NCBI RefSeq assembly: GCF_900111395.1
Contig: NZ_FOHV01000004.1
Coordinates: forward strand, 43,257 to 107,256
Reading direction: 5' to 3'
DNA from: Thorsellia anophelis DSM 18579
GTDB lineage: Bacteria; Pseudomonadota; Gammaproteobacteria; Enterobacterales; Thorselliaceae
DNA length: 64,000 nucleotides
The translations under genes and the position numbers were made by a program. The notes under the pieces are model-generated. The model ran no database searches, was not told the origin of the DNA, and saw only the letters and a program-made list of their open reading frames with translations. Numbering within the stretch: the first letter of the stretch is position 1; every line of letters starts with the position of its first letter. Of the stretch, positions 37,918-49,229 are shown one piece after another.

Positions 37918-38586
37918 ATGAATACACAAATTAAACAACTTAGTTTAGAAGCTCAATTGGTTAAAAGTGCTTTGTTATCAGAGGGTTTAGAGACTCCCTT
38001 GATTCATTTAGAGCAAGATAAGCATACTCGGCAGAAAATGATTGAAACACACATGGCAAGTATCATGAACTTATTAGGTTTAGATTTAACCGATGATAGT
38101 TTAGCTGAAACGCCTAGACGAATTGCAAAGATGTACGTTGAAGAGATTTTTTCTGGCCTTAATTATGAGCATTTTCCTAAAATTACAGTAATTGAAAATA
38201 AAATGAGAGTTGATGAAATGGTCACTGTCCGTGATATTACATTAACTAGCACCTGTGAACACCATTTCGTTACCATTGATGGTAAAGCAACAGTTGCATA
38301 TTTGCCGAAAGACAAAGTGATTGGGTTATCTAAAATTAATCGAATAGTGCAATTTTTTTCTCAAAGACCTCAAGTACAAGAACGGCTGACTCAACAAATT
38401 TTACTTGCACTTCAAACATTATTAGGGACAAAAAATGTTGCAGTTTCAATTGATGCCGTACATTATTGTGTTAAAGCGAGGGGAGTTCGTGACGCTACGA
38501 GTACGACAACCACTACGGCTTTAGGTGGGATATTTAAATCAAATCCAACCACAAGGCATGAATTTTTATCACTCCTTAGTCGGTGA
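37918..38586 (+). CDS. folE: GTP cyclohydrolase I
   Basis: The 222-residue protein matches E. coli FolE in length. Zinc and active-site motifs are present: [19 protein letters not shown] near residue 108, [23 protein letters not shown], then [11 protein letters not shown] near 181. It converts GTP to dihydroneopterin triphosphate, the first step of tetrahydrofolate synthesis. The neighbouring yeiB arrangement is the same as in E. coli. This supports thyA and folate metabolism elsewhere in the window. Confidence 0.97.
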   Translation: MNTQIKQLSLEAQLVKSALLSEGLETPLIHLEQDKHTRQKMIETHMASIMNLLGLDLTDDSLAETPRRIAKMYVEEIFSGLNYEHFPKITVIENKMRVDEMVTVRDITLTSTCEHHFVTIDGKATVAYLPKDKVIGLSKINRIVQFFSQRPQVQERLTQQILLALQTLLGTKNVAVSIDAVHYCVKARGVRDATSTTTTTALGGIFKSNPTTRHEFLSLLSR

Positions 38587-38704
38587 TTCAGATAATTTTA
38601 GTTTACAGTATAAGCAAATGGCTCATTATTTTTAAAATATAGTAATAAATGCGATATTAATTCTATTTCTTTTAACAGGTTAGCTGTTTCCATCGTTAAT
38701 TAAA

Positions 38705-40018
38705 ATGAAAAATGATTTACAAATAAGTCACAATCATCATGATTCATCAATTTATAACCCTCTTATTGATATACTGAGAGGGTTTGCTGTTTTTTTTCTA
38801 CCACTCTCTAATGCTTCACATTTTTTAATTCCGATAGAGGCTAAAATTACGCCTAATTATTTTTTTGAATTATCACAAGGAATGACAGCTATTTGGTTTG
38901 TTTATCACCTTATCATTGAATTAAAATTGTTTTATTTACTTGCGATTGTTTTTGGAATGAGTTTTGCTATGAGTCAAGCTAAAACCATGCTATCTAAAAA
39001 TGATGAGTTAACTTCTTATGATGAATTTTCATCAAAGCAATATAGGCGATCATCAGGATTAATCATACTAGGGGTATTTCATGGTTTGTTTTTTTGGTCT
39101 GGGGATGTGCTTTTATTATATGGAATTGTCTCTTGTCTGCTGATTATAATGGGTAAATTTGCTTCAAATCCTATCTCTCTTATTAGTATCATAATAATGC
39201 TTCTGATTGGTAGCTATAGCTATAATTTCTGGATGATTTCAGATTATATTCAAATTTTTGATTGGGTTGGGAAGTTTGATGGATTACCTTTACCTTTGAT
39301 TGAGCCAGTCTATGAACCTTTAACCTTATCAAATGAATCTAGTTTTTTAATGAATCGATTTCAAAATGCCGAAGCATTTTTAAGCGCAATCTCTAACGCA
39401 TTTTATCATTACATTTGGATAATATTAGCACTATTTCTATTTGGCGTATTGATAGTGAGATTAGGATACTTAAATCCTGATATTAAAAATAATGGGATTC
39501 AAAATAATACATTTGAATATTTTTGTTATGAAAGGGGCATAAAGTCTATTATTACCAATTTTCGTTATGCGTTAGTTGTAATACTACCTTTGCTTATTAT
39601 TGTGAGTTTCTGGCAACAATACATCAAATGGCATATTGAACTTGGCGCTTATTACTATTGGTATATTTTTGAAATATTATCCATGTTAACAGTTTTAGGA
39701 GGACTTTCTTTAGCATTACATTGTCAAGTAAGTATTATTAATTCCATACAAAAAAATAGGATGTTAAAATTTTTTCAAAAGGCAGGGCGACTTTCATTGA
39801 GCCTTTACTTAACACAAACAATAGTGCTAAATTCTTTAGCTTATGTTTTTTTTCATATTATGCCAATATCAAGTGAAAATTGGGTCATTAATTATAATCA
39901 GTTGATTTACTTGGTGCTTGGAATATCAACTCTTTTCATAACCGCTATTTTAATTTTACTTTGGACTCATAAAAAAGGGCCTGCTGAGCGATTTATGCAA
40001 TTATGCATCAGAGGTTAA
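38705..40018 (+). CDS. yeiB: YeiB-family (DUF418) membrane protein
   Basis: The 437-residue protein has about nine or ten hydrophobic helices. Its opening PLIDILRGFAVFFLPLSNA carries the family's D-x-LRGxA pattern, and the DUF418 C-terminus shows KAGRLSLSLYLTQTI and GPAERFMQ. Function is unknown; transport or acyl transfer has been proposed for relatives. It is longer than E. coli YeiB (about 385), mainly in the middle loops. It lies 118 bases after folE, as in E. coli. The ribosome site is weak. Confidence 0.9.
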   Translation: MKNDLQISHNHHDSSIYNPLIDILRGFAVFFLPLSNASHFLIPIEAKITPNYFFELSQGMTAIWFVYHLIIELKLFYLLAIVFGMSFAMSQAKTMLSKNDELTSYDEFSSKQYRRSSGLIILGVFHGLFFWSGDVLLLYGIVSCLLIIMGKFASNPISLISIIIMLLIGSYSYNFWMISDYIQIFDWVGKFDGLPLPLIEPVYEPLTLSNESSFLMNRFQNAEAFLSAISNAFYHYIWIILALFLFGVLIVRLGYLNPDIKNNGIQNNTFEYFCYERGIKSIITNFRYALVVILPLLIIVSFWQQYIKWHIELGAYYYWYIFEILSMLTVLGGLSLALHCQVSIINSIQKNRMLKFFQKAGRLSLSLYLTQTIVLNSLAYVFFHIMPISSENWVINYNQLIYLVLGISTLFITAILILLWTHKKGPAERFMQLCIRG

Positions 40019-40025
40019 TAATATC

Positions 40026-40061
40026 AATTTAAATAGAAGTCATTTCTGCTTAATTTAAATT
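40026..40061. terminator. AT-rich hairpin between convergent yeiB and uvrB
   Basis: AATTTAAAT (40026-40034) and ATTTAAATT (40053-40061) can pair, with a partly paired interior. It is placed between two convergent genes and may terminate both. The stem is all A/T, so support is weak. Confidence 0.35.
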
Positions 40062-40070
40062 AATGTCGCA

Positions 40071-42092
40071 TTAGATATTTAAAAATTGTGTTTTGATCAA
40101 TTGTAATTCATCTCTGGTTGCCGCGGCTAGTTCAAACTCAAGATTTTTAGCATGGGTCATCATTTTTTGTTCTAATAGTTTAATTTGAGCAGTGAGCTCT
40201 TTAGGGGACATGTTTTGATAATCTACTGCATCAGCTGAAAATTGAGTATCTTTCTGTTTTTTATTCTTGGCCTTATTGACCTCGATTTTTTGTCCTATTT
40301 GAAGAATATCGCCGACTGCTTTATTTAAAGCTTGCGGAGAGATACCTTGCTTGAGGTTATGAGCGATTTGTTTTGAGCGTCTTCTTTCTGTTTCTTCTAT
40401 TGCTTGTGCCATTGCAGGAGTAATGCTATCCCCATAGAGTATTGCTTTACCATTTATATTCCGTGCTGCACGTCCTATGGTTTGAATTAGGGAGCGTGTT
40501 GAACGTAAAAAACCTTGTTTATCTGCATCTAAAATAGCAACTAAGGAGACTTCAGGCATATCGAGGCCTTCTCGCAATAAGTTTATTCCGACAAGTACAT
40601 CAAACTCACCTAACCGCAAGTCACGGATGATTTCAACTCTTTCTACTGTATCAATATCTGAGTGGAGGTATCTAACACGTTCTCCATGATCGGTTAGGTA
40701 CTCAGTTAAATCCTCAGCCATTGCTTTAGTCAATGTGGTAACTAAAACTCGCTCATTAATAGCAACTCTCATTCTAATTTCAGATAAAAGGTCATCTACC
40801 TGTGTCATAACAGGCCTAACTTCTATGATCGGATCTAAAAGACCGGTCGGTCTTACGACTTGTTCAATGACTTCGCCACCTGACTTTTCTAATTCATATT
40901 CCCCAGGTGTCGCCGAAACATATATTGTTTGAGGGGATTTTGCCTCAAATTCCTCAAATCTCATGGGGCGATTATCAAGCGCAGAAGGTAATCTAAAACC
41001 GTATTCTACGAGGGTTTCTTTACGCGATCTATCCCCTCTATACATTGCACCTATTTGAGGAATGGTTGCATGTGATTCATCAATAATGAGTAAACCATCT
41101 GGGGGTAAATAATCAAATAAAGTTGGGGGAGCATCGCCTGGATTCCTACCTGACAAATAGCGTGAGTAATTCTCAATTCCAGAGCAGTAACCTAACTCAT
41201 TCATCATTTCAATATCATATTGTGTTCTTTGACTGAGTCTTTGTTCTTCAACCAATTTATGGTTAGATAATAACTGCTCTTTGCGTTCAGCTAATTCAAT
41301 TTTAATATTTTCAATTGCTTCTAAAATTCTTTCTCTTGGAGTTACGTAATGTGTTTTAGGATAAATTGTCGTTCTTGGAACAACACTAATTAGTTGACCT
41401 GTAAGGGGATCAAATAGTGTCAATCTATCGACTTCAGTATCAAATAATTCAATTCTAACAGCCCAGTCATCTGACTCAGCAGGGAAAACATCAACCACTT
41501 CTCCTCGAACTCTGAAGGTGCCTCTGCTAAACACTTGATCATTTCTAGTATATTGTAGTTCTGAAAGGCGTTGTAAAATTGCTCTTTGGTCAATTATCAT
41601 GCCAGTTGATAAATGTAGCATCATTTTGAGGTAGAGATCAGGATCCCCAAGGCCATAAATAGCAGATACAGAGGCTACAACGATGACATCTCTACGTTCT
41701 AAAAAAGCTTTTGTGGCAGATAAACGCATTTGTTCAATATGCTCATTAATAGAGGCATCTTTTTCAATAAATGTATCAGAGCTTGGTACATACGCTTCTG
41801 GCTGATAATAATCATAATAAGATACAAAATATTCAACAGCATTATTAGGAAAAAAAGCTTTCATTTCTCCATATAATTGAGCAGCTAAGGTTTTATTATG
41901 AGCTAAAATCATGGTAGGTCTATTTAAATCTGCTATAACATTTGCAATTGTGAATGTTTTTCCAGAACCAGTCACTCCTAGAAGGGTTTGGTGTGCAAGA
42001 CCATCTTCTAAACCTTCTTTAAGTTTTGCTATAGCAGAAGGTTGATCGCCTGCCGGTTTATATTGACTAATAAGTTCAAATACTTTGCTCAT
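40071..42092 (-). CDS. uvrB: Excinuclease ABC subunit B
   Basis: The 673-residue protein is the same length as E. coli UvrB. Walker A is GVTGSGKT near residue 38. The DNA-clamping beta-hairpin region reads [20 protein letters not shown] near 92. The DEAD-like box is [10 protein letters not shown] near 335, helicase motif [11 protein letters not shown] near 540, and a C-terminal UVR motif [19 protein letters not shown] binds UvrC. It is the damage-verification helicase of nucleotide excision repair. No SOS box was confidently identified upstream. Confidence 0.98.
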   Translation of the reverse strand: MSKVFELISQYKPAGDQPSAIAKLKEGLEDGLAHQTLLGVTGSGKTFTIANVIADLNRPTMILAHNKTLAAQLYGEMKAFFPNNAVEYFVSYYDYYQPEAYVPSSDTFIEKDASINEHIEQMRLSATKAFLERRDVIVVASVSAIYGLGDPDLYLKMMLHLSTGMIIDQRAILQRLSELQYTRNDQVFSRGTFRVRGEVVDVFPAESDDWAVRIELFDTEVDRLTLFDPLTGQLISVVPRTTIYPKTHYVTPRERILEAIENIKIELAERKEQLLSNHKLVEEQRLSQRTQYDIEMMNELGYCSGIENYSRYLSGRNPGDAPPTLFDYLPPDGLLIIDESHATIPQIGAMYRGDRSRKETLVEYGFRLPSALDNRPMRFEEFEAKSPQTIYVSATPGEYELEKSGGEVIEQVVRPTGLLDPIIEVRPVMTQVDDLLSEIRMRVAINERVLVTTLTKAMAEDLTEYLTDHGERVRYLHSDIDTVERVEIIRDLRLGEFDVLVGINLLREGLDMPEVSLVAILDADKQGFLRSTRSLIQTIGRAARNINGKAILYGDSITPAMAQAIEETERRRSKQIAHNLKQGISPQALNKAVGDILQIGQKIEVNKAKNKKQKDTQFSADAVDYQNMSPKELTAQIKLLEQKMMTHAKNLEFELAAATRDELQLIKTQFLNI

Positions 42093-42177
42093 AAGGAATC
42101 ATTTACTCGATAATCTGTTTTGAATTAGGTCTAAGCTATGAAAATACATTTCAGAAAACTATTATAGACTATATATT

Positions 42178-43122
42178 TTAATCTTGCTGATGATCTCTAA
42201 AAAAGGTTGATTCAAACTCTAAAATTAAAGGATTTATAGTTTCAAATGCTTTAGCAAACTTTGATAGGAAAGGGCTCAAACTTGAGCGTTTTCGCCATAC
42301 TATCGCGATTTCTCGTTTAGGAATAGAATCTTTAAATGGAATAAATTTTATTGTTGCAGGAGTAGTGATAGGTGGAATAATCGCAAGCATTGGAAATAAT
42401 GTAATGCCAACATTCATAATAACCATCTGTCTTAATGTTTCAAGGCTTGTTGCTTGAAAACCAATTTGTTCTTGATTGCCAGCGAGATAACATACTTCTA
42501 AGGCTTGTGCTCGCAAGCAGTGTCCTTCATCTAGCAAAAGAAGATCATGCTTGGATAATTGTTCAAGTGTGATTGAGTCATATTGTGCTAGCGGATGGTT
42601 TGCAGATGTTGCGAGCATAAAAGGCTCTGTAAATAAAAACTCTGTATCTAATTGCTGTTTTTGTGCTTCAGTTAGTGGCAGCGCGAGAATTGCTGCATCT
42701 AGTTTCCCTTCCATTAATTTTTCAACTAGTAATCCACTTTTTTCTTCTGTTAGCAGTAATGTGAGATCGGGGAAGAGTGTTTTAACGCTTGGTATAATGT
42801 GAGCAAGAAGATAAGGAGCGATAGTTGGGAATAAACCAAGTTTGATAGTCCCTTTATCAGGGCTTGCACTTAATTTTGCATCTTCTTTAATTGCCTGTAT
42901 TTCTTGCATGATAACTCTTGCTCTACTGAGTATCGCTTTTCCTGCCTCAGTAAATACAATGTTTCTGGGTTCTCTTTCAATTAATTGTACACCAAGTTGC
43001 TCTTCAAGTTTTTTTATTTGCATTGACAAGGTGGGTTGGCTGACAAATGATGCCTCAGCGGCACGTCCAAAGTGTTTATGCTCATCAAGAGCGATTAAGT
43101 AACTTAAATCGCGAATATTCAT
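42178..43122 (-). CDS. oxyR: Hydrogen-peroxide sensor OxyR
   Basis: The 314-residue LysR-type regulator starts MNIRDLSYLIALDEHKHFGRAAEA with its HTH (ASFVSQPTLSMQIKKLEEQLG). The redox switch is intact: the two cysteines in EGHCLRAQALEVCYLAG correspond to Cys199 and Cys208 of E. coli OxyR, and the preceding pocket is conserved. Disulfide formation under peroxide activates its regulon. It sits directly downstream of ahpF on the same strand, next to two of its classical targets. AAGGG precedes the ATG. Confidence 0.96.
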   Translation of the reverse strand: MNIRDLSYLIALDEHKHFGRAAEASFVSQPTLSMQIKKLEEQLGVQLIEREPRNIVFTEAGKAILSRARVIMQEIQAIKEDAKLSASPDKGTIKLGLFPTIAPYLLAHIIPSVKTLFPDLTLLLTEEKSGLLVEKLMEGKLDAAILALPLTEAQKQQLDTEFLFTEPFMLATSANHPLAQYDSITLEQLSKHDLLLLDEGHCLRAQALEVCYLAGNQEQIGFQATSLETLRQMVIMNVGITLFPMLAIIPPITTPATIKFIPFKDSIPKREIAIVWRKRSSLSPFLSKFAKAFETINPLILEFESTFFRDHQQD

Positions 43123-43150
43123 TTTCTTATAACCCTTCAGTCATTAAATT

Positions 43151-43173
43151 AAAGGGGCTTAAAAAGCCCCTTT
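43151..43173 (-). terminator. Terminator of ahpF
   Basis: AAAGGGGCTT (43151-43160), a 3-base loop and AAGCCCCTTT (43164-43173) form a perfect GC-rich stem 8 bases after the ahpF stop, followed by TTTAATTTAAT on the minus strand. It should separate ahpF from oxyR transcription. Confidence 0.8.
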
Positions 43174-43180
43174 AAAAGGA

Positions 43181-44749
43181 TTAACTATTTCTAATAAGAT
43201 AATCAAATGCACCCAAGCTTGCTTTTGCCCCTTCACCCATTGAAATAATAATTTGTTTGTAGGGTACATCAGTTGCATCACCTGCAGCAAACACACCTGG
43301 AATTGAGGTCGCTTGATGGTTGTTTGTTATAATTTCTCCCATCTTATTGAGCTCAATATCTCCTTTTAACCATTCTGTATTAGGCAACAATCCTATTTGT
43401 ACAAAGATTCCATCTAATGCAAGGTGGTGAGATTGGTTTGTAAGTCTATCTGTATAATTAAGCCCAGTAACTTTATTACCATCACCTAAAACCTCTGTTG
43501 TTTGAGCTGATTTTATAATAGTAACATTACTTAAACTTGCAACTTTATCTTGTAAGACTTTATCTGCTCTTAATGTATCACTGAATTCTAATACCGTAAC
43601 ATGAAGTGCGATACCGGCAAGATCTATTGCTGCCTCAATACCTGAATTTCCTCCACCGATTACTGCTATTGGCTTATTCTTAAAAAGTGGTCCATCACAA
43701 TGAGGACAAAAAGCGACACCACGATTACGATATTCATCTTCACCAGGGACATTCATCAATCGCCAGCGAGCACCTGTTGCCAATACCACAGATTTGCTTT
43801 TTAAAGTGACTTCATTTTCTAAGGTTATTAAAATTAAACCATCTTCTTTGCGTTCAATACGTTTTGCTTTTTGTCCTGTCATGATGTCAATATCATATTC
43901 ACGCATATGCATTTCAGCAGCCGCAACTAATTTAGGTCCTTCTGTATAGGGAACTGAAATGAAATTTTCAATCGCCATTGTATCCATAACTTGCCCACCA
44001 AGACGTTCTGCTAGAACACCTGTTTTAATTCCTTTTCTCGCTGCATAGATTGCAGCAGCAGAACCAGCAGGGCCTGCTCCGATGACTAACATGTCAAAGG
44101 TATCCTTTTTTGCTAGTTTTTCAGCTTCACGAGCAATTGCACCTGTGTCTAATTTAGCCAGAATTTCTTTTAAAGAACTTCTGCCTTGCAAGAAAAGCTC
44201 ACCATTTAAATATACAGCAGGAACCGACATGATTTGACGAGATTCAACTTCATCTTGGTAGCTAGCACCATCGATTGCTGTATGCTTAATGTTTGTATTT
44301 AACGCTGCAATTAAATTTAAAGCTTGTACAACATCAGGACAATTTTGGCATGATTGAGAATAAAACGTTTCAAATGTTAATCCGCTTGGTAAGTTTTTAA
44401 TTTGTTCGATTGTTTCTTCATCTAATTTTGTTGGGTGGCCACCAACATGTAACAGAGCTAACACCATTGAGGTAAACTCATGTCCTAAGGGTAATCCAGC
44501 AAAATGAATTTGAGCTGGGTAATCTGGTGAAGAGACATGAAATGTAGCTTGTCTAATAGAGGCATCATCAATTACTTCAACAGTAATTAAATTACTTAGA
44601 CCTTTAATTTGCTCTAACATAGCAAGCATGTTTTTAGCTGTTTCAGATTCTGCTAATGTTGCATTATGTATGTTTGCGGTCAAAATGAGTGGGCGCTTTA
44701 AATTGGTCAAGTAGCTTTTAAGTTGATCTAAAATATCATGGTCTAACAT
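43181..44749 (-). CDS. ahpF: Alkyl hydroperoxide reductase subunit F
   Basis: The 522-residue flavoprotein is one residue longer than E. coli AhpF (521). The N-terminal double-thioredoxin domain holds [12 protein letters not shown] near residue 128. A FAD-binding Rossmann motif [19 protein letters not shown] follows near 222. The redox-active disulfide is CPHCDGP near 343, and an NAD motif [12 protein letters not shown] lies near 366. It passes electrons from NADH to AhpC. AAAGGAG lies upstream of the ATG. It follows ahpC, with a terminator between them, as in enteric bacteria. Confidence 0.97.
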   Translation of the reverse strand: MLDHDILDQLKSYLTNLKRPLILTANIHNATLAESETAKNMLAMLEQIKGLSNLITVEVIDDASIRQATFHVSSPDYPAQIHFAGLPLGHEFTSMVLALLHVGGHPTKLDEETIEQIKNLPSGLTFETFYSQSCQNCPDVVQALNLIAALNTNIKHTAIDGASYQDEVESRQIMSVPAVYLNGELFLQGRSSLKEILAKLDTGAIAREAEKLAKKDTFDMLVIGAGPAGSAAAIYAARKGIKTGVLAERLGGQVMDTMAIENFISVPYTEGPKLVAAAEMHMREYDIDIMTGQKAKRIERKEDGLILITLENEVTLKSKSVVLATGARWRLMNVPGEDEYRNRGVAFCPHCDGPLFKNKPIAVIGGGNSGIEAAIDLAGIALHVTVLEFSDTLRADKVLQDKVASLSNVTIIKSAQTTEVLGDGNKVTGLNYTDRLTNQSHHLALDGIFVQIGLLPNTEWLKGDIELNKMGEIITNNHQATSIPGVFAAGDATDVPYKQIIISMGEGAKASLGAFDYLIRNS

Positions 44750-44848
44750 GTGTGACTCCTTTTAAAATTAATCAATTAAAGATAACAGTTTTCATTTAAG
44801 TGTGGTCAAAAAATTGATTGTTTTAAGCATGTGCATTTGGCTCTAATA

Positions 44849-44876
44849 AAAAAGGTTTGCAGAAGCAAACCTTTTT
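44849..44876 (-). terminator. Terminator of ahpC
   Basis: AAAAAGGTTTGC (44849-44860), AGAA and GCAAACCTTTTT (44865-44876) form a perfect 12-bp stem, with a U run on the minus strand. It may be a partial attenuator that keeps AhpC in excess of AhpF. Confidence 0.85.
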
Positions 44877-44923
44877 AAACAGTGAAATTTCTCTTTTAAA
44901 GATAATCTATAACAATTGCATGA

Positions 44924-45487
44924 TTAGATTTTACCAACTAAATCTAAAGATGGTTTAAGTGTTTTTTCACCTTCTTTCCATTTAGCAGGGCAAACTTCAC
45001 CAGGATTGTTTGCAACATATTGTGCAGCTTTTACTTTACGAAGTAGTTCGCTTGCATCACGACCGATACCGTTGTCGTGAATTTCACACAATTTAATGTC
45101 ACCTTCAGGGTTAATTAAGAACGTGCCACGTAATGCAAGACCTTCTTCTTCTATCATCACATCAAAATTACGAGTGATTGTACCTGTTGGATCACCTATC
45201 ATTGGGAATTTAACTTTTGCAATTGCATCAGAAGTATCTTGCCAAGCTTTATGAGAAAAATGAGTGTCAGTCGAAACCGAATAAATTTCCACACCTAATT
45301 TTTGAAATTCAGCATAATTATCTGCTAAATCTTCAAGTTCAGTAGGGCAAACAAATGTAAAGTTTGCAGGGTAGAAGAAAAATACAGACCATTTTCCTTT
45401 TAAGTCTGCATCTGTTAATGACTTAAACTCACCATTATGATAAATATTTGCCGCGAAAGGTTTAATTTTAGTATTGATTAAAGACAT
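44924..45487 (-). CDS. ahpC: Alkyl hydroperoxide reductase subunit C (peroxiredoxin)
   Basis: The 187-residue typical 2-Cys peroxiredoxin matches E. coli AhpC in length. The peroxidatic cysteine is in [14 protein letters not shown] near residue 47, and the resolving cysteine is in [14 protein letters not shown] near 166. An Arg of the active site lies in [11 protein letters not shown]. It reduces peroxides and is recycled by AhpF. A strong AGGAG site precedes the ATG. OxyR control is expected from family knowledge; its operator was not identified by eye. Confidence 0.98.
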   Translation of the reverse strand: MSLINTKIKPFAANIYHNGEFKSLTDADLKGKWSVFFFYPANFTFVCPTELEDLADNYAEFQKLGVEIYSVSTDTHFSHKAWQDTSDAIAKVKFPMIGDPTGTITRNFDVMIEEEGLALRGTFLINPEGDIKLCEIHDNGIGRDASELLRKVKAAQYVANNPGEVCPAKWKEGEKTLKPSLDLVGKI

Positions 45488-45950
45488 AACATCTCCTAGT
45501 TTGCTTACGGTTGTCTGAAAAGTTTAACTGATAACAATCAAATCAAAAGCAAGATTTAATTTAATGCTATTGATTTTTTAAACTGAGTATATGATACGCT
45601 ATTTTTCTAATAATAAAAATCGATTATTTTTATTAATTCAATAGATTTTAACTATCAATGTGACTTACTTTAAGATTAATAGCGAAACTTAAGTTATGTC
45701 TAATACACCATATCCTGATAACAATTTTTTGGCTGTTAGTATATACTATCAGACTATAATGATCTTAGGTGTCCTTTAAAATGATTTTTGTCAATCAGTG
45801 GGCTATTAAAATAGATCAATTTTGACTATTAATTAATGCTATAGACTGTTTCTATAATGTTTAAATGCTCTGAATTTAAAATTTATACAAAATAGTCCAA
45901 GCGAATCATTTTAAAAATAGAATTGACGAGATAGACAGTGGATATGACAA
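45488..45950. other. Divergent promoter region of ahpC and rppH
   Basis: There are 463 non-coding, AT-rich bases. They must contain an ahpC promoter and probably an OxyR site, but no 4-fold ATAG-type pattern could be pointed to with confidence. No hairpin or RNA gene is evident. Confidence 0.4.
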
Positions 45951-46754
45951 GTGATAGACAGTGATGGTTACAGACCAAATGTAGGGATAATTATTTGTAA
46001 CAGCAAAGGCCAATTAATGTGGGCTAGACGCTATGCTCAAAATTCTTGGCAATTCCCTCAAGGTGGTATCAATCCAGGAGAAACTGCCGAACAAGCAATG
46101 TATAGAGAGCTTTATGAAGAAGTTGGATTGAAACCTGATAACGTGAAAATTTTAGCTGTTTCAAGAGTATGGTTAAGGTATAAATTACCTAAACGCATGG
46201 TTAGATGGGATAGCAAACCGCTTTGCATTGGACAAAAACAGCGTTGGTTTTTGCTAGAACTCATTTCTCCTGATGAAGCTGTGAATATGATTAGCAACTC
46301 AAAACCTGAATTTGATGGTTATCGCTGGGTGACTTATTGGTACCCAATTAGGCAAGTCGTTTCTTTTAAACGAGATGTTTATCGCAGAGCTTTAAAAGAG
46401 TTTGCCCCATTTGCACTTGCGCTTCAATCGCCTTTTGATATGATCCCAATGCAAAGTTTAACTTTTTCATTTGATAAAAAAAATGCCAAAACACGGCCTG
46501 ATAAGAATACCCAAATGTTGGAGATGTTAACTAAGGAGTCAATAGATCTCACTTCAGTTGATTTGCAGAAAAATAATATCAGTAATTCCCCTTGCATTCA
46601 TTCAGATGATAAACCGTTAAACTTACATGAAACTAAAGCGGATAAATTGAACGAAAAATTATCACCAGCTGAGGAAGTTGTGATTAATACAAAAGTAAAG
46701 AAAAAAACACGATCCTGGCCTAAACGTTTTAAAAAAAAGCATAAAAATACATAA
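45951..46754 (+). CDS. rppH: RNA pyrophosphohydrolase with a basic C-terminal extension
   Basis: The GTG at 45951 is chosen because it gives the conserved start [13 protein letters not shown]. The Nudix box [17 protein letters not shown] plus EEVGL is intact near residue 37. RppH removes pyrophosphate from mRNA 5' ends and so triggers decay. The enzyme core ends near residue 160, as in E. coli (176 residues). About 105 further residues follow, polar then strongly basic ([20 protein letters not shown]). That tail could bind RNA or a partner; this is inference. Confidence 0.95.
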   Translation: MIDSDGYRPNVGIIICNSKGQLMWARRYAQNSWQFPQGGINPGETAEQAMYRELYEEVGLKPDNVKILAVSRVWLRYKLPKRMVRWDSKPLCIGQKQRWFLLELISPDEAVNMISNSKPEFDGYRWVTYWYPIRQVVSFKRDVYRRALKEFAPFALALQSPFDMIPMQSLTFSFDKKNAKTRPDKNTQMLEMLTKESIDLTSVDLQKNNISNSPCIHSDDKPLNLHETKADKLNEKLSPAEEVVINTKVKKKTRSWPKRFKKKHKNT

Positions 46755-46895
46755 TAAAATACTACATTAGACTATTTTAGTTTAGTGTTACAATATGAAC
46801 TGTTCATTTTGCTAGTTGATTTAGTTACGTTAATTGTTATTTTTCGTAATTTAGAATTAAAAGTAATCATTACCACATTTAATTTGGATTAAAAT

Positions 46896-47774
46896 ATGCC
46901 GCAAACACAATATTTAACTTTTCCTGAAATTGATCCTATAGCGTTATCAATTGGTCCTCTTTCGCTTCATTGGTACGGACTCACTTATTTAGCAGGATTT
47001 TTATTTGCTTATTTTTTAGGGGGCTATAGAGCAAAGCAACCAGGAAGTGGTTGGAAAAAGGAGCAATTTGAAAATCTCCTGTTTTCATGTTTTGCTGGTG
47101 TGATTTTAGGGGGGCGTGCTGGTTACGTGTTTTTTTATGCAATGGATTCTTTTTTAGATAATCCACTATATCTATTTAGAATTTGGGATGGTGGAATGTC
47201 ATTCCATGGTGGCTTAATCGGAGTGTTCATCGCTATACTGACATATGCCAAATTAAGCAAACGCTCTATACTTTCTGTAGCTGACTTTATTGCTCCTTTA
47301 GTACCGTTTGGTTTAGGTGCTGGGCGTTTAGGTAACTTTGTAAATGGCGAATTATGGGGAAGGGTAGCGATAGATTTTCCTTATGCAATGCTTTTTCCGC
47401 ACTCAGCAAGAGAAGATGCTATTTTAGCTACAAAAAATCCAGATCTAGCTAAGCAATTACTTTTAAATGATGGTCTACTTCCACGTCATCCGTCACAATT
47501 ATATGAAATGGTATTAGAAGGTCTTGTGTTATTTATTATCTTAAACTGGTTTATTAGAAAACCAAGACCTGCAGGGAGTGTATCAGGTCTGTTTTTAATT
47601 TTTTACGGACTATTTAGATCTTTTGTTGAATTCTTCAGACAACCTGATGAAGGGATAGACTTGTTATTTGGTGTTATTAGTCGAGGTCAACAACTTTCTA
47701 TTCCAATGGTCATAATAGGTATTGGATTAGTGATTTGGGCGTACCGTAAAAAAAATCAATCTTCAGGTTCTTAA
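46896..47774 (+). CDS. lgt: Prolipoprotein diacylglyceryl transferase
   Basis: The 292-residue integral membrane protein matches E. coli Lgt in length. Hallmarks are the [11 protein letters not shown] opening, [10 protein letters not shown] near residue 70, [13 protein letters not shown] near 97 and the signature [16 protein letters not shown] near 138. HPSQLYE lies near 195, and seven membrane helices are expected. It performs the first step of lipoprotein maturation, needed for the two srf-cluster lipoproteins. It lies 100 bases before thyA, the classic lgt-thyA pair. Confidence 0.97.
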   Translation: MPQTQYLTFPEIDPIALSIGPLSLHWYGLTYLAGFLFAYFLGGYRAKQPGSGWKKEQFENLLFSCFAGVILGGRAGYVFFYAMDSFLDNPLYLFRIWDGGMSFHGGLIGVFIAILTYAKLSKRSILSVADFIAPLVPFGLGAGRLGNFVNGELWGRVAIDFPYAMLFPHSAREDAILATKNPDLAKQLLLNDGLLPRHPSQLYEMVLEGLVLFIILNWFIRKPRPAGSVSGLFLIFYGLFRSFVEFFRQPDEGIDLLFGVISRGQQLSIPMVIIGIGLVIWAYRKKNQSSGS

Positions 47775-47873
47775 AAAAATAATCTATCTGTATCATTTTA
47801 CTGATTTCTCTCTTTATTAGGGCTTGCCTATAAAAGAGTAGAGAAAGATTACTGGTTCTAAAAAGAGGTTTTA

Positions 47874-48668
47874 ATGAAAATTTATTTAGACTTGATGGAT
47901 AAAATTTTGAAAGAAGGTGCGTTAAAAGGAGATAGAACTGGAACTGGAACACGTTCAATATTTGGTCACCAAATGAGATTCAATCTATCTGAAGGTTTTC
48001 CACTGGTTACAACAAAAACCTGCCATTTAAGATCAATCATTCATGAGCTTCTATGGTTTTTAAAAGGCGATACCAATATTTTGTATCTCAAAGAAAATGG
48101 CGTTAAAATTTGGGATGAATGGGCTGATGAATCAGGTAATTTAGGTCCCGTTTATGGGAAACAATGGAGATCATGGCCTACACCGGATGGTCAGCACATT
48201 GATCAGATTTCTGAAGTCATAAAAACACTTAAGCAAGATCCAAATTCAAGAAGAATGATTGTTTCTGCATGGAATGTTTCTGAATTAGATAAAATGGCTT
48301 TAGCGCCATGTCATGCTTTATTTCAATTTTATGTTGCTGATGGTAAGCTGTCTTGTCAGCTTTATCAGCGTTCCTGTGACGTTTTTTTGGGGTTACCATT
48401 TAATATCGCGAGTTATGCATTACTTACTCATATGGTTGCGGCACAGTGTGATCTTGATGTAGGTGATTTTATTTGGACAGGCGGAGACACGCATCTTTAT
48501 TTAAACCATATTGAACAAGCAAAATTACAATTATCAAGAGCACCTAAAGTGTTACCTAAATTGGCTCTTAATCGAAAGCCAGATTCAATTTTTGATTATC
48601 AATATGAGGATTTTACAATTACAGGCTATGATCCTCACCCTGCGATTAAGGCGCCAATTGCAATTTAG
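47874..48668 (+). CDS. thyA: Thymidylate synthase
   Basis: The 264-residue protein matches E. coli ThyA in length. The folate and dUMP site is [15 protein letters not shown] near residue 21. The nucleophile is in [12 protein letters not shown] near 146, followed by [21 protein letters not shown] in two segments and the ending [10 protein letters not shown]. It methylates dUMP to dTMP using methylene-tetrahydrofolate. It is downstream of lgt and probably cotranscribed. Confidence 0.98.
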   Translation: MKIYLDLMDKILKEGALKGDRTGTGTRSIFGHQMRFNLSEGFPLVTTKTCHLRSIIHELLWFLKGDTNILYLKENGVKIWDEWADESGNLGPVYGKQWRSWPTPDGQHIDQISEVIKTLKQDPNSRRMIVSAWNVSELDKMALAPCHALFQFYVADGKLSCQLYQRSCDVFLGLPFNIASYALLTHMVAAQCDLDVGDFIWTGGDTHLYLNHIEQAKLQLSRAPKVLPKLALNRKPDSIFDYQYEDFTITGYDPHPAIKAPIAI

Positions 48669-48786
48669 TATCAATTTTAGCAAAATGATCGTAGGAGTTC
48701 TTTTGAATTTAACTACGAAACTTTATTTGTGTAAAAGACAAAATTGGATAAGCAATTGAATTTAAGTTAATATTGAAGGGATTTAT

Positions 48787-49197
48787 ATGAGTGAAAACAC
48801 AAAAAAAATTGATATTAGCCATCTGACAAAATTACAATATCACATTACTCAACTCGCCGGTACTGAGCATCCTTTTACCGGGAAATTATTAAATGAGTCT
48901 AGAGCAGGTTTATATCGTTGTATTTGTTGTGAAGCTCCACTTTTTGAATCAGATACGAAATTTGATGCTGGCTGTGGCTGGCCAAGTTTTTTTAACGCAG
49001 TGAATGATGAAGCAATTGCTTATTTAGAAGACTATTCGTTAGCTAGGATGAGAATCGAAATTCGTTGTAAGCAATGTAATGCGCATTTAGGGCATGTTTT
49101 CGATGATGGTCCTGCTCCTACATTTAAACGTTATTGTTTAAATTCCGCGGCATTGCAATTTATAGATGATGATACTAAAACAGTTATCTTAGGGTGA
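48787..49197 (+). CDS. msrB: Peptide-methionine (R)-S-oxide reductase
   Basis: The 136-residue protein is complete. Zinc-binding pairs are CICCEAPLF and CKQCNAHLGHVF, and the catalytic selenol-position cysteine is in RYCLNSAAL near residue 118. CGWPSFF completes the substrate pocket. It repairs oxidised methionine in proteins. AAGGGA precedes the ATG. It converges with fliR. Confidence 0.97.
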   Translation: MSENTKKIDISHLTKLQYHITQLAGTEHPFTGKLLNESRAGLYRCICCEAPLFESDTKFDAGCGWPSFFNAVNDEAIAYLEDYSLARMRIEIRCKQCNAHLGHVFDDGPAPTFKRYCLNSAALQFIDDDTKTVILG

Positions 49198-49229
49198 AGA
49201 TTTATTTGATTTAAGCATTAATGTAATAT

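Noticed and set aside
45488..45640. OxyR operator upstream of ahpC
   Set aside because: Expected from biology, but no ATAG-type four-part pattern could be aligned without forcing.
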